Source of the DNA: Rhodospirillales bacterium
Lineage (GTDB): Bacteria > Pseudomonadota > Alphaproteobacteria > Acetobacterales > Acetobacteraceae
NCBI GenBank assembly: GCA_028869995.1
Contig: JAGWQN010000127.1
Location: 1-64,000 of the forward strand
DNA length: 64,000 nucleotides
Direction of reading: 5' to 3'
The notes under the pieces are model-generated. The model made no database searches. It worked only from the letters and a program-made list of their open reading frames with translations, and had not been told where the DNA came from. The number at the start of each line of letters is the position of its first letter. The stretch's first letter is position 1. This document shows, one piece after another, positions 1-9,134 of the stretch. The position numbers were made by a program, and so were the translations under genes.

Positions 1-198
1 GCCGTCGCCCACCACCTCGCTCACCACGGCCTCCTCGATCACGGCCTCAGGTTCCGACCCATGACACTCCCAGACCGCTTCATCGATCACGATACCCAAA
101 AAAACCAACTCGCCGCCGCCGCACTCGACGCCAAAGCCATCTCCAACACAGCCCTCCTCGCCCTCAACCAACAAACAGAAAAGGCCGTGAGGGCCTAA
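1..198 (+). CDS. dxs: 1-deoxy-D-xylulose-5-phosphate synthase, C-terminal end (partial)
   Basis: The frame is open from base 1 to a TAA at 196-198 and encodes the last 65 residues. The segment LPDRFIDHDTQKNQL matches the C-terminal tail of DXS, the thiamine-diphosphate enzyme that joins pyruvate and glyceraldehyde-3-phosphate in the first step of the MEP isoprenoid pathway. The catalytic domains lie outside the window. tlyA starts 5 bases after the stop, a dxs-tlyA order common in alphaproteobacteria. The tail uses more CAA, AAA, AAC and ACA codons than its neighbours, which mostly use G- or C-ending codons. This may be only a biased C-terminus. Confidence 0.8.
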   Translation, partial: AVAHHLAHHGLLDHGLRFRPMTLPDRFIDHDTQKNQLAAAALDAKAISNTALLALNQQTEKAVRA

Positions 199-202
199 GC
201 CT

Positions 203-940
203 TTGGCCAAGCAGCGCGCCGACCAGATGCTGGTGGCGCGCGGCCTCGTGGAGAGCCGGGCGCGCGCCCAGGCCTTGATCCTCGCCGGCGTGGTGCGCAG
301 TGGCGAGGCCCGGATCGACAAGGCGGGGCAGATGCTGGCCGAGACCGCGCCGCTGACCGTCACCGGGCGGGACCATCCCTGGGTCTCGCGCGGTGGCCTG
401 AAGCTCGCCCATGGTCTGACGGCGTTCGGCTTTTCCGCCGCCGGGCGTGTCTGCCTCGATATCGGCGCCTCTACCGGCGGCTTCACCGACGTGCTGCTGG
501 CCAACGGCGCGGCGCGTGTGCATGCCGTCGACGTCGGGCGCGGCCAGCTGGCCTGGTCGTTACGTAACGATGAGCGCGTGGCGGTTCATGAAGCGACCAA
601 CGCCCGCTACCTGGACGCCGCGACGATCGGAGAAGAGGTGGATGCCCTGGTCTGCGATGCGAGCTTCATCGGGCTCGCGACCGTTCTGCCCGCCCCCCTG
701 GCGCTGTGCCGCACTGGCGCCTGGGCCATCGCGCTGATCAAACCACAGTTCGAGGCGGGCCCTGGTGGCGTGGGCAAGGGCGGCGTCGTCCGCGATCCGG
801 CGGTTCACCAGGAGGTGTGCGAGCGCATCCGTGCCTGGTGGTCGGGCCTGCCGGGCTGGACCGTCATGGGCATCGAGAAAAGCCCAATCACCGGCCCTGA
901 GGGCAATATCGAGTTCCTGCTCGGCGCGATCCGCGCCTGA
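203..940 (+). CDS. tlyA: TlyA family rRNA (cytidine-2'-O)-methyltransferase
   Basis: This 245-residue protein has an N-terminal S4 RNA-binding domain (about residues 4-60) and a FtsJ-like Rossmann methyltransferase domain. The SAM loop is CLDIGASTGG at 84-93. The KDKE-type tetrad of 2'-O-methyltransferases is visible as K67, D152, K180 and E237. TlyA proteins 2'-O-methylate cytidines in 16S and/or 23S rRNA and are often annotated as hemolysin A; methylation is the supported role. The start is a TTG five bases after the dxs stop, which puts the S4 domain at the expected distance from the N-terminus. The gene is probably co-transcribed with dxs. Confidence 0.9.
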   Translation: MAKQRADQMLVARGLVESRARAQALILAGVVRSGEARIDKAGQMLAETAPLTVTGRDHPWVSRGGLKLAHGLTAFGFSAAGRVCLDIGASTGGFTDVLLANGAARVHAVDVGRGQLAWSLRNDERVAVHEATNARYLDAATIGEEVDALVCDASFIGLATVLPAPLALCRTGAWAIALIKPQFEAGPGGVGKGGVVRDPAVHQEVCERIRAWWSGLPGWTVMGIEKSPITGPEGNIEFLLGAIRA

Positions 941-979
941 CCGGCGGCGCGCAGGCGTTCCCGCACCGAGACCGACGGC

Positions 980-1123
980 CTAGTCCATCGCTCGCTGTTG
1001 CAGGTCGTGATGGGAGATCTCAGCCAGCAGCGACCAGACACGCGCCGGCTGCATCGGCACGTCCGGATCGTTGAGCAGCCGGTCCAGTTCATCGAGCTTG
1101 TGATCCAGGTCGGGATCCTGCAT
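980..1123 (-). CDS. small 47-residue protein, function unknown
   Basis: A short frame runs from ATG (1123) to TAG (980) and encodes an acidic, helix-favouring 47-residue peptide beginning MQDPDLDHKLDELDRLLNDP. A GGAG motif lies 8 bases upstream of the ATG, a good ribosome-binding site. It sits alone between tlyA (plus strand, convergent) and the ccrM stop codon on its own strand, 210 bases downstream of ccrM. The pattern LxxLDxLLNDPDVPM...RVWSLLAEI looks like a conserved small protein rather than random sequence. It faintly resembles the helical N-terminal part of peptide-chain release factors, but there is no GGQ or other functional motif. I cannot assign a function. Confidence 0.5.
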   Translation of the reverse strand: MQDPDLDHKLDELDRLLNDPDVPMQPARVWSLLAEISHHDLQQRAMD

Positions 1124-1333
1124 CGCCAGTCTCCGTCGTCGGCAGGAAAACGTCAGAGAGCATAGAACGCAGAAAGTATGACAGGACGATGGCGTCCGGC
1201 GGCGCTCAATTCGTTACGTTTTGTAAAGGCCGGCGCGCGGCGCCACGGACACCCGCGCGCCCGGTCCCGCCCCGCCGGCCCTCTCTCGCCGCCACATCCA
1301 TGCCGACCCGTCGATCCGCCCCGACGGTGGAGG

Positions 1334-2518
1334 CTAGCCGGCGACGTCTCCGCCGAGCTCCGCGCGCAGCGTGTCGATCGGCAGCCAGGCGCCATCACGC
1401 TCGAAGTGCCAGAACAGCCAGCCGTTGCAGGAGGGGGCGTTCTGGATCGCGGCGCCTACCCGATGGATCGAGCCCTGGTGGGCCCCGCAACGGATCGAAC
1501 CGTCGGCCGCGACCACCGCGCGCACCTTGCGCGTACGATCGGCCAGCCGCGTGCCCGGCGCCAGCAGGCCACGCTCCACCAGCGTGCCGAACGGCACCCG
1601 CGGCAACTCGCGCTTGCTCGGCGTCGTGACCAGAGCTTCGGCAGAGATGGGGGTGACCTGCTTCAGGCGCCCCAGCGCCGCTTCGACATAGGCCGGGTGC
1701 CGGTCGATCCCGATATAGTGGCGGCCCAGCCGGCGCGCGACCGCGGCCGTGGTTCCCGTGCCGAGGAACGGATCCAGAACGATCTCCCCAGGCGCCGTGC
1801 TGGAGACCAGCACGCGATGCAGCAATGCCTCGGGCTTCTGCGTCGGGTGCAGCTTCAGCCCGTGGGCGTTGCGCAACCGCTCGGCGCCGGTGCAGAGCGG
1901 AATGAACCAGTCGCTGCGCATCTGCAGGTCGTCGTTGAGCGCTTTCATCGCCTGGTAGTTGAAGCGGTAGCGCGCATCGCGCCCCCGCGCCGCCCAGAGC
2001 AGCGTCTCGTGCGCGTTGGTGAAGCGGCGGCCGCGAAAATTCGGCATCGGGTTGGCTTTGCGCCAGACGATGTCGTTAAGCAGCCAAAAGCCCAGATCCT
2101 GAAGAATCGAGCCGATGCGAAAGATGTTGTGGTAACTGCCGATCACCCAGAGCGTGCCGTCCTTGCGCAGGACCCGGCGGCATTCGGTCAGCCACGCTCG
2201 GGTGAACGCATCGTAGGCACCGAGGTCCTCGAACCGGTCCCACGCCTCGCTCACGCCGTCCACCAGGCTCTCGTCCGGCCTGCGCAGTTCGCCACCCAAC
2301 TGCAAATTATAGGGTGGGTCCGCGAACACACAGTGGATCGAGGCAGGCGGCAGGGTCTGCATGATGCGCACGGCATCACCGCGGATCACCTGATCGAGCG
2401 GCAGGTCTCGAACGATCTCCACTTGGTTCCTGTCGGCTCGTTGGAGTGGGCGTGGGGGCGGACGCAAGGCAGGCTTGGTGAGGGCGGCGCGGGAACGGGT
2501 CTTCGTCAGAGGGGGCAT
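1334..2518 (-). CDS. ccrM: CcrM-type cell-cycle adenine-N6 DNA methyltransferase (GANTC)
   Basis: This is a 394-residue beta-class adenine methyltransferase. The catalytic DPPY motif is at 67-70 and the SAM-binding DPFLGTGTT at 249-257. A C-terminal RAMA-type domain (about 300-390) contains the GSIHRVGA and SCNGWLFW elements of CcrM. CcrM methylates the adenine in GANTC in alphaproteobacteria and couples replication to transcription of cell-cycle genes. The length is slightly above the roughly 360 residues of Caulobacter CcrM, owing to a proline- and arginine-rich N-terminus of about 35 residues, so the true start may be further in. It lies 24 bases downstream of rnhB, the usual alphaproteobacterial neighbour. 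Confidence 0.93.
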   Translation of the reverse strand: MPPLTKTRSRAALTKPALRPPPRPLQRADRNQVEIVRDLPLDQVIRGDAVRIMQTLPPASIHCVFADPPYNLQLGGELRRPDESLVDGVSEAWDRFEDLGAYDAFTRAWLTECRRVLRKDGTLWVIGSYHNIFRIGSILQDLGFWLLNDIVWRKANPMPNFRGRRFTNAHETLLWAARGRDARYRFNYQAMKALNDDLQMRSDWFIPLCTGAERLRNAHGLKLHPTQKPEALLHRVLVSSTAPGEIVLDPFLGTGTTAAVARRLGRHYIGIDRHPAYVEAALGRLKQVTPISAEALVTTPSKRELPRVPFGTLVERGLLAPGTRLADRTRKVRAVVAADGSIRCGAHQGSIHRVGAAIQNAPSCNGWLFWHFERDGAWLPIDTLRAELGGDVAG

Positions 2519-2542
2519 GAGGCCGTATCGTTCGTTGGCGCG

Positions 2543-3148
2543 TCAACCGCGGGCCGGGCCGGACCCGGCAAGAAGCCGGGCTACCGGGCCGAAACCCGCG
2601 CGATGATGCGGCGTGGGACCAAGTTGTTGCAGGGCGGCGTGGTGTGATGCCGTGGGGTATCCGGCGTTGCGCTCCCAACCGTAGCCGGGATAGCGCAGCG
2701 CCAGGCGGGTCATCAGCCGGTCGCGCAGGACCTTGGCAAGGATCGAGGCGGCGCCGATCGCCGGTTCGGTGGCATCGCCGCCGACAATGCAGCGCACGCT
2801 GCAATCGAGCCGCGGCGGCCGGTTACCGTCCACCAGCACCAGGTCAGGCGGCCGCGGCAGGCGCAGGACGGCCCGGCGCATCGCCAGCAGCGTAGCGCCG
2901 AGGATGTTACGCGCCGCGATCTCCAGCACGGAGGCGGCGCCGATGCCGATCTCCACGCCCCGGCAGGCGCGCAGCTCCCCCGCAAGCGCCTCCCGCACCG
3001 AGGCCGCCAGGGCCTTGGAATCACCGATCGCATCCGCGAGCGAGGGTGGCAGCTGCCGTGGCAGCACCACCGCGGCCGCGACCACCGGCCCCGCCAGCGG
3101 CCCGCGGCCCACCTCGTCCACGCCCGCCACCACCCGTTGCACGGTCAT
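2543..3148 (-). CDS. rnhB: ribonuclease HII
   Basis: This 201-residue protein cleaves the RNA strand of RNA-DNA hybrids and removes single ribonucleotides from DNA. The motifs are in family order: [14 protein letters not shown] with catalytic D11 and E12, DSKAL at 43-47, VDGNRPP with D107, and [11 protein letters not shown] at 133-143. The ATG at 3148 is chosen because it puts the first motif at the normal distance from the N-terminus. It overlaps the stop of the upstream glycosyltransferase gene as ATGA, suggesting translational coupling. A longer in-frame reading upstream is only a shadow of the glycosyltransferase gene. Confidence 0.93.
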   Translation of the reverse strand: MTVQRVVAGVDEVGRGPLAGPVVAAAVVLPRQLPPSLADAIGDSKALAASVREALAGELRACRGVEIGIGAASVLEIAARNILGATLLAMRRAVLRLPRPPDLVLVDGNRPPRLDCSVRCIVGGDATEPAIGAASILAKVLRDRLMTRLALRYPGYGWERNAGYPTASHHAALQQLGPTPHHRAGFGPVARLLAGSGPARG

Positions 3149-4302
3149 GACGCCGTCCTCGCGAGAACGGCCCGAAACAGCGCCATCTGCCCGGCGCTGG
3201 TTGCGTCCCAGCTGAAATCCTCGGCGTAGGCCCGGGTCGCGGCACGGTCCGCCGTGCTCGCGACCTCCCGGATCGCGGCGGCAAAATCCTCGGGCGTGTT
3301 GGCCGTGACGACGCGGCCCGCCGCCGGCGCGGCGACGACCTCCGGGTTGCCCGGAATCCGGCTCGCCACGACCGGCGTACCGCACGCCATCGCCTCGAGC
3401 AGCACATTGGCCCATCCCTCGCGTTCGGAGGCCAGGACAGCGACGTCGGCCGCCGTGTAGAGAGGCGCCAGTTCGGCATGCGGCAAGGCGCCGAGGAAGC
3501 GGACACGCCCGTCAAGCCCGCGCGCCGTCGCCAGCGCCTCCAGCCGCCCGCGCTCCGGCCCCTCGCCGGCGATCAACAGCCGCCAGCCAGGCAACCGCTC
3601 AAGCGCCGCCATCGTCAGGTCGTGGCGCTTGCGCGGGATCAGGCCACCGACCGAGACGAGGCTGGGCCCATCGAGTCCGAAAGCAGCGCGTGCTGCGGCC
3701 CGGTCCGCCGGCCGGAAGAGCGTGAGATCGACGCCGTTGCGCAGCACGGTCACCTTGTCCGCCGGCGCACCGAGCTCGATCAGCCGCTCACGCAGCCCGC
3801 CGCTGACCGCGATCAGCGCGGCCGATTCGCGGATGACACGTCGGATCAGCCGCCGCGGCCAGGGATGGTCCGGCATCTGCGTCACATCCGAGCCCCGCGC
3901 CGTGACGATCACCGGCACGCCGAGCCGGCGGCCAAGCGCGAGCGCCGCCACGCCGTCGGGATAGAGATAGTGCGCGTCGATGAGGTCGAAGCGCCGGCCG
4001 CGCAGCAGCGGATGCGCCAGGGCCCGAAATCCGGCCTGGCGCAGGGCGAGCGGCGCTGTCCACTGACCGAGCCCACGCAGATGCGCGAACCCCGGGTGCA
4101 GCACCGCGGCGCCACGGGCCGCGGCTGCGGTGTCGCGCAGTGCCCATGGCGGCTGGGGCACCGGCGCCAGGACCGTCGCCTGCACCGGATGCGAGGCCAG
4201 CAGGTGCTCGAGCCGGTTGCGCACGAAAACACCGTGATTCGGCTTGCCCGGCGTCGGGAACAACGACGTGAAGGTCAGCAGGCTGAGGTCTCGGCGCTCC
4301 AT
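3145..4302 (-). CDS. GT4-family glycosyltransferase (exopolysaccharide)
   Basis: The protein has 385 residues with the two-Rossmann GT-B layout. The N-terminal domain begins [11 protein letters not shown]. The nucleotide-sugar-binding C-terminal domain has [23 protein letters not shown] and the E-x7-E-like segment [20 protein letters not shown]4 enzymes are retaining transferases that use NDP-sugars. The ATG at 4302 lies 19 bases after the stop of the TPR gene, and the stop overlaps the rnhB start. It is therefore probably the last exopolysaccharide gene on the minus arm of the XrtA locus, reading on into rnhB-ccrM. Sugar donor and acceptor cannot be told from sequence. Confidence 0.88.
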   Translation of the reverse strand: MERRDLSLLTFTSLFPTPGKPNHGVFVRNRLEHLLASHPVQATVLAPVPQPPWALRDTAAAARGAAVLHPGFAHLRGLGQWTAPLALRQAGFRALAHPLLRGRRFDLIDAHYLYPDGVAALALGRRLGVPVIVTARGSDVTQMPDHPWPRRLIRRVIRESAALIAVSGGLRERLIELGAPADKVTVLRNGVDLTLFRPADRAAARAAFGLDGPSLVSVGGLIPRKRHDLTMAALERLPGWRLLIAGEGPERGRLEALATARGLDGRVRFLGALPHAELAPLYTAADVAVLASEREGWANVLLEAMACGTPVVASRIPGNPEVVAAPAAGRVVTANTPEDFAAAIREVASTADRAATRAYAEDFSWDATSAGQMALFRAVLARTAS

Positions 4303-4321
4303 GGCCCGGTCGCGGGTTGCT

Positions 4322-7102
4322 TCAGTGCCCAGCGGAGACCGTCTCGTAGAGTTTCTGCGCTGCTGCCCGGTCGGCGAAAGCTTGCTGGTGGGCCAGAAGC
4401 GACTTGAGCACACTCGCCGCCTCCGTCTTGCTGCCGGTCTTCGCCAGTGCAACAGCGTAATGATACACAATCGCTGGATCGCCGGTGGCGGCGGCACTGG
4501 CCATGCGCAGCAGCGGCAACGCCTTGTCCGCCTGTCCATCGCCCACGAGGATCCAGCCCAGCGTATCCGCGATCGGCGGAGCCGGGTCGAGCAGATAGGC
4601 CTGCTGCGCGGTCGCCACGGCGCGCGGGTCGCCCTTCTGCTGGTAGATCCAGGCGAGGTTGTTGAGCGCCAGCGCGTCACGCGCACCCTTGGCCGTTGCC
4701 TGCTCGAACATCGTCTGCGCCTCGGCGAGGTTCTTCTGCGTGAGGTCGAGCGAGCCGAGCGCCAACATGGCGGGCACGTCCTGCGGATGGGCGCTCAACC
4801 ATGCACGCAGCGTCTCTCCCGCCGCCGTCGGGAGATGGTCCGCCTGCTGTGCCGCCGAAAGCCGCAGGGCCAGCGCCGTCGACGGGAAGCGCTTGAACTC
4901 GTCCTCGTAGGTGGCGACAGCTTCCTTGAACATCTTCAGCGACATCTGCGTATCGCCGACGATCAGCGGGGCGATGGGGCGATTGGCGGGATCGGCGGCA
5001 AGGCTCTGCGCCTCCTTAAGGGCCGCAGGCGCGCCGCCCGCCACCTTCTCCAGATTGATACGCGCCATCACCAGCCGATAATCGTGCGGCGCCAGCTTCA
5101 TGCCGGCATCAATCGCCGTGCGTGCGCCGGCGAAATCCTTTCGCTGCACCATCAGGCCCGCAAGGGCGATGCGCAGAGAGGCATTGTTCGGCGAGCGCTC
5201 CAGCACGCGGCGCAAGACCTCCTCCGCCTGCTTCGGCTGCTTGAGCGCGATGTCGGCGCGCGCCTCTGCCTCGTCCAGCAGATCCGAGCCGGGCTGCGTC
5301 GTGCTCGCCTTCTTGAGCAGGTCCAGCGCCTTCTGTGGCTCGCCGACGCGGATATAGAGGTCCGCGAGCGTCGCCGTCACCGCCGTGTTGGCGGGGACTG
5401 CGTTATGCGCCGTCTCGAGCAACGGCACCGCCCGGCCCAGCTGCTTGTTGGCGACATAAAGCTGGGTCAGGGCTGCCGCCACCTGCAGGTTCGCGGGCTG
5501 CGTTGCCAGAATATCCCCGAGCAGCTTCTCCGCGTCTTCGGTCCGCCCCTGCATCGTTGCGATCCGCGCAAGGTTCACACGCGCCTGCACGGATCCCGGA
5601 TAGGCCTTGACCACGGCTTCGAGCGTCGCCCGTGCGCCGGCATAGTCCAGCCCGGCCATCTGCACGAGGCCCTTGAGGTTCCCCACCCCTTCGTTGCTGC
5701 CGGGCACGACCTTGAGCAGCTCCGCCATCGCCTTCTGCGCACCCGGCAAGTCACCGTTGGCGAGCGCCGTGACGACCGAGGCGGCGAGCGTGGAAGCGTT
5801 ATGCGGTGCGACCGCGAGCGAGCGCTTGAGCTCCTCCGCGGCCCCGGCCGCATCACCGGCCTGCAGCCGCGCCGCCGCCAGATGCGCCATGATGTCCGGG
5901 TTGTCGGGCGCGAGCTTCTGCGCGCCCTGGAATGCCTGCACCGCCTTCGCCCGGTTGCCGACCGCGCCATAGGCCTGCCCGAGAAGATCGAGCATCTGCG
6001 CGTCTTGCATGCCCGCGGCGACTGCCTTGTTGAGGACCTCCACCGCGCTCTCAGGTCGTTGAGTTGCGATATCGATACGGGCCAGCAACTTCACGCCATC
6101 CGGATCCTGCGGCATGCGCGCGACGTATTTTTCCGCAGCGCTGATCGCCTGCTCGGCCTGGCCAAGATTGAATTTCACGACCGCTTCGAAATAATAGGCG
6201 CGCTGGAAATGCCCGAACAGAGGCTGCACCCGGGTCAGCAGCGCATCGGCCTTCGTGTAGTCGTGTGCGCGTGCGGCCAGGACAGCCTCGATATAGACGG
6301 CACCGGCGCTGCGCGGATTGATCTTCAGCACGGCCGCGGCATCCTCGGCCGCCAGCTTGTCCTGGTTTGCCTCGATCAGCATGTTCGCGCGCTCGAGTCG
6401 CAGCGCGATATCGGTGGGCGCGATCTTGATCGCCTGGTCAAGCCTCGAAATCGCCTGGGAACGCTGGCCCCGGCCGTTGAGCAACTGCGCCTTGAGCAGC
6501 AGCGCCGGCGGGTTGTTCTCATTGATGGCAAGCGCCCGGTCGACCGCCGCTTCAGCATCCTTGAGATTGTGCTGAACCGTATCGAGACGCGCGAGCGCAA
6601 GCTGCGGATCGGCCAGATCCGGACCGAGCTTGGCTGCCTGCACGAGGGTCGTTCTCGCCTGGGCGAGTTGTCCGAGGTTGAGCTGCGCCATGCCGCGCAT
6701 CACCAGCAGCGGCACCGCGCTCTTGTCGGGCGTGGCCGGCACCGGAAACTGCTCTAGAAGCTGCCGGAACTTGCCCTGCTGCATATAGGTCTCAGCGAGC
6801 AGCCGGGTCGCCGTTGCCGTCTGGTAGCCGCTCTCGCGGGCCAGGCGGAACTCCCGCTCGGCTGCTGCCGCATCGCCGAGCCGGAACTGGACCAGCCCGA
6901 GGCGCAGGTGCGCCTCGCCGTTGCGCGGGTCCTCGCGTACCGCCCGACGCAACAGAAGTTCCGCGGCCGGCAGGTTGCCGTGCGTCATTTCGATGCGCGC
7001 CTGCGCGAGCGGGCTCGGCCTGCGAACATATTTCCACCAGGCAGCGCCCGCGCCCCCAGCGAGGACGACGACGATGATGGCGGCGATGACGACCTTCTTC
7101 AT
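4322..7102 (-). CDS. XrtA/PEP-CTERM system TPR-repeat protein (PrsT-like)
   Basis: The protein has 926 residues. An N-terminal membrane anchor or signal sequence (about 3-23, after MKK) has no lipobox cysteine. The rest is many consecutive TPR units, with recurring patterns such as GNxxAAExxLRRAVxxDPxNGEAH and AxxLAPDNPDIxAHLA. This matches the long TPR proteins encoded in exosortase-A exopolysaccharide loci, often annotated as the PrsT family and usually predicted as periplasmic or outer-membrane lipoproteins. TPRs bind proteins, so it probably scaffolds the polysaccharide export machine. I chose ATG 7102 because GGGAAGG lies 7 bases upstream; an ATG at 7153 would add 17 unlikely residues. 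Confidence 0.85.
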   Translation of the reverse strand: MKKVVIAAIIVVVLAGGAGAAWWKYVRRPSPLAQARIEMTHGNLPAAELLLRRAVREDPRNGEAHLRLGLVQFRLGDAAAAEREFRLARESGYQTATATRLLAETYMQQGKFRQLLEQFPVPATPDKSAVPLLVMRGMAQLNLGQLAQARTTLVQAAKLGPDLADPQLALARLDTVQHNLKDAEAAVDRALAINENNPPALLLKAQLLNGRGQRSQAISRLDQAIKIAPTDIALRLERANMLIEANQDKLAAEDAAAVLKINPRSAGAVYIEAVLAARAHDYTKADALLTRVQPLFGHFQRAYYFEAVVKFNLGQAEQAISAAEKYVARMPQDPDGVKLLARIDIATQRPESAVEVLNKAVAAGMQDAQMLDLLGQAYGAVGNRAKAVQAFQGAQKLAPDNPDIMAHLAAARLQAGDAAGAAEELKRSLAVAPHNASTLAASVVTALANGDLPGAQKAMAELLKVVPGSNEGVGNLKGLVQMAGLDYAGARATLEAVVKAYPGSVQARVNLARIATMQGRTEDAEKLLGDILATQPANLQVAAALTQLYVANKQLGRAVPLLETAHNAVPANTAVTATLADLYIRVGEPQKALDLLKKASTTQPGSDLLDEAEARADIALKQPKQAEEVLRRVLERSPNNASLRIALAGLMVQRKDFAGARTAIDAGMKLAPHDYRLVMARINLEKVAGGAPAALKEAQSLAADPANRPIAPLIVGDTQMSLKMFKEAVATYEDEFKRFPSTALALRLSAAQQADHLPTAAGETLRAWLSAHPQDVPAMLALGSLDLTQKNLAEAQTMFEQATAKGARDALALNNLAWIYQQKGDPRAVATAQQAYLLDPAPPIADTLGWILVGDGQADKALPLLRMASAAATGDPAIVYHYAVALAKTGSKTEAASVLKSLLAHQQAFADRAAAQKLYETVSAGH

Positions 7103-7214
7103 GATCCGGCCTTCCCGACTCTCTGCTTGGTGGCGTGGAACAGCGGCGGCCATCCCTCGAGCAATCTAGTCACAATCGACGTGTCGCGAAATCGCCATCA
7201 CCGGCAGAGGGGGC

Positions 7215-7242
7215 CGGCCGCACAAAAAGTCACGAGCGGCCG
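7215..7242. repeat. intercistronic inverted repeat
   Basis: CGGCCGC (7215-7221) and GCGGCCG (7236-7242) can form a 7-bp stem around a 14-base A-rich loop. It sits in the 287-base gap between the sugar transferase and TPR genes, which share the minus strand. No T-run follows on either strand, so an intrinsic terminator is unlikely. It could shape mRNA processing between the two genes. The half-sites are self-complementary CGGCCG words, so chance in GC-rich DNA is possible. Confidence 0.3.
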
Positions 7243-7389
7243 CACCGGCAACCGACACCCCGACGCGGGACGCAGCGAGAACGCCGGACCGTGGCAGCAC
7301 CACACCTGTCATGCCGATGGTCGCAACCGCCTCTCCGTCCGTGCGCGCGGCAGGAGGCTCGCCCGGACGACGTCGGGCCGGATGCCGGC

Positions 7390-8748
7390 CTAGCGCGAGC
7401 CCTCGCGGAACAAGACAACCCGGACGGTCGATGCCAGGATCAGGAAATCCAGCAACAGGCTGCGGTTCTTGATGTAGTAGAGGTCATAGGAGAGCTTGAT
7501 GCGCACATCGTCGATCGAGGCGGCATAAGGCGCGCTGACCTGGGCCCAGCCGGTGATGCCCGGCTTCACCGAGAGGCGGTCCGCGTATCCCGGGATCCGG
7601 TCCGCGAGCTCGCTGGTAAACTCCGGCCGTTCCGGACGCGGGCCGACGAGAGCCATGTCGCCCGCCAGGACGTTCAGGATCTGGGGCAGTTCGTCGATGC
7701 GCAGGCGCCGAATGATGGCGCCCACGCGTGTCACCCGCGGATCGCGCTCGGCGGCCCACACCGCCCCGCGCGCCTCCGCATCGACCCGCATGCTGCGGAA
7801 CTTGTAGACGGTGAAGGTGCGGCCATCGCGCCCGACACGGACCTGACGGTAGAGGATCGGCTTACCGTCCTCGAGACGAATGGCCATCGCCGTCGCCAGC
7901 ATCACCGGCAAGGACACGACCAGCAGAAGGACGGCACCGACGATATCGACCGTCCGGTGCATGATCTGGCCGATGCGCGACCGGCCGAACCGATCCGCAT
8001 AGAGCAGCCAGTCCGGGTCCAGGTGGTCGATGTCCAGGCGGCGCAGCCGGCTCTCCCGGAAATCGGCCTCGCCAAACAGCACGGGGCTGTCGTGCCGGCG
8101 GGCCATCAGGGCGCCCACGGGAACCTCGGCGCGGGCCGCGCGCGTGACGACGACGCCCCAGAGCTTGTGGCGGCCGAAGCGCCCCCGACTGCGCGTCGCC
8201 AGCAGGTCCGGCAACGCCGAGGCCGGCACCACGCCGCCGATGCGGATGAAGCCCGGCCGGTGGCCCTGGATCGCCGCCGCCAGGCCCGCCGCGTCATTCG
8301 GCGAGCCGACGATCAGCACGGTGCGCAGGAACCAGCCCCGCGCCAGCGCATAGCGCAGCGTCATCCGCGTCACCAGCAGCAACACGAGCCAGGCGACGAG
8401 GACCTTCACCACCGCCAGGCCGTTGCCCTGGACCCCCACGCGGAAGGTCGGATCGAGCGCATAGGCGCCGAGGAACATCAGCGGGAACGCCAGCAGGCCG
8501 CCGGTGAGCGTGCTGCCGACCAGCTGGCGCGCCTCGATGACGATCTCCGGGCGGTACAGGCCGGCCAGAGCGGCCCCTACGCCGAGCGAAAGTGCCAGGA
8601 TCGCCGCCCGGTTCACCGCCCCCATGTCGAGGCCCGCAGCCGCGCCAGCGGGGACCAGCAGCGCGTAGAACATGGCCACGCCGAGAACGAACTCGACGAG
8701 CCAGAAGGCCAGCATCTCGACCGGCAAATGGGCGCGCATCAGGCGCAT
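7390..8748 (-). CDS. polyprenyl-phosphate sugar phosphotransferase, XrtA/PEP-CTERM type
   Basis: The protein has 452 residues. Several hydrophobic segments fill the first 120, followed by a nucleotide-binding-like linker (TVLIVGSPNDAAGL) and a C-terminal bacterial sugar-transferase domain. That domain shows KPILYRQVRVGRDG, FTVYKFRSMR, RIDELPQILNVLAGDM and LVGPRPERPEF. The family moves a sugar-1-phosphate onto undecaprenyl phosphate at the cytoplasmic membrane, starting each repeat unit. This form resembles the EpsB-like transferases of exosortase-A loci. I placed the start at ATG 8748 because GGAG lies 6 bases upstream; ATG 8760 has no clear ribosome site. It is the promoter-proximal gene of the minus arm. 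Confidence 0.88.
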   Translation of the reverse strand: MRLMRAHLPVEMLAFWLVEFVLGVAMFYALLVPAGAAAGLDMGAVNRAAILALSLGVGAALAGLYRPEIVIEARQLVGSTLTGGLLAFPLMFLGAYALDPTFRVGVQGNGLAVVKVLVAWLVLLLVTRMTLRYALARGWFLRTVLIVGSPNDAAGLAAAIQGHRPGFIRIGGVVPASALPDLLATRSRGRFGRHKLWGVVVTRAARAEVPVGALMARRHDSPVLFGEADFRESRLRRLDIDHLDPDWLLYADRFGRSRIGQIMHRTVDIVGAVLLLVVSLPVMLATAMAIRLEDGKPILYRQVRVGRDGRTFTVYKFRSMRVDAEARGAVWAAERDPRVTRVGAIIRRLRIDELPQILNVLAGDMALVGPRPERPEFTSELADRIPGYADRLSVKPGITGWAQVSAPYAASIDDVRIKLSYDLYYIKNRSLLLDFLILASTVRVVLFREGSR

Positions 8749-8760
8749 GACCCACTCCAT

Positions 8761-9134
8761 TGAGGCTTGCTGTTCACCGCCACGCGGCGATGACGGGCCT
8801 TATACCCTTCCGTCATCGTCCTGTCTCCCATGATGAGTTATTTCGAAAAAATGTCATTATTGAGATGCTAACAAACCATGGAGAAAGGTCAAGCATTTCT
8901 TGTCCGGCCCGTCGACCGGAAAACCGCAAAATTCCGCGCCTACTTAGGCTTAGCTACAAAACTTCATGGATCAATGAACAAAAAAGCGACGGATCTCATG
9001 TCGGGGATTGCCGTCTCCGGATCGACAAAAAATAGCACCCAGGCTCGCTGCATTTGTTTGCAGATAGGCACCGATTGCACCACAGTTGGACAGGTTCGCA
9101 GCCGAGAGGCCTGCGGATCACCGCCTCCCTCGGA
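8761..9134. other. AT-rich gene-free stretch between divergent polysaccharide arms
   Basis: About 370 bases hold no convincing gene. From about 8820 to 9065 the A+T content is clearly higher than in the surrounding DNA, with runs such as TTATTTCGAAAAAATG. Small hairpins occur, for example CTGCA-TTTGTT-TGCAG at 9048-9063. The stretch separates the minus-strand sugar-transferase/TPR arm from the tRNA-like gene and the plus-strand export operon, so promoters for both arms are expected here or just downstream. I found no clean -35/-10 pair and no sigma-54 GG-N10-GC element. An open frame from 8878 runs into the tRNA-like gene, lacks a ribosome site and is not called. Confidence 0.5.

Noticed and set aside
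1334-2518. Restriction-modification system around the methyltransferase
   Set aside because: No endonuclease gene is adjacent; the RAMA-type domain and rnhB neighbour mark the orphan cell-cycle methyltransferase CcrM.
1178-2647. 489-codon open frame antisense to ccrM
   Set aside because: Sequence lacks any motif and the opposite strand encodes an unmistakable CcrM.
4244-6757. 837-codon open frame antisense to the TPR gene
   Set aside because: Arg/His/Leu-rich translation with no family pattern; the TPR reading on the other strand has clear repeats and a ribosome site.
9040-9090. Possible sigma-54 promoter (GGCAC...TTGCA) before the tRNA-like gene
   Set aside because: The spacing between the GG and GC elements is 8 bases rather than 10.
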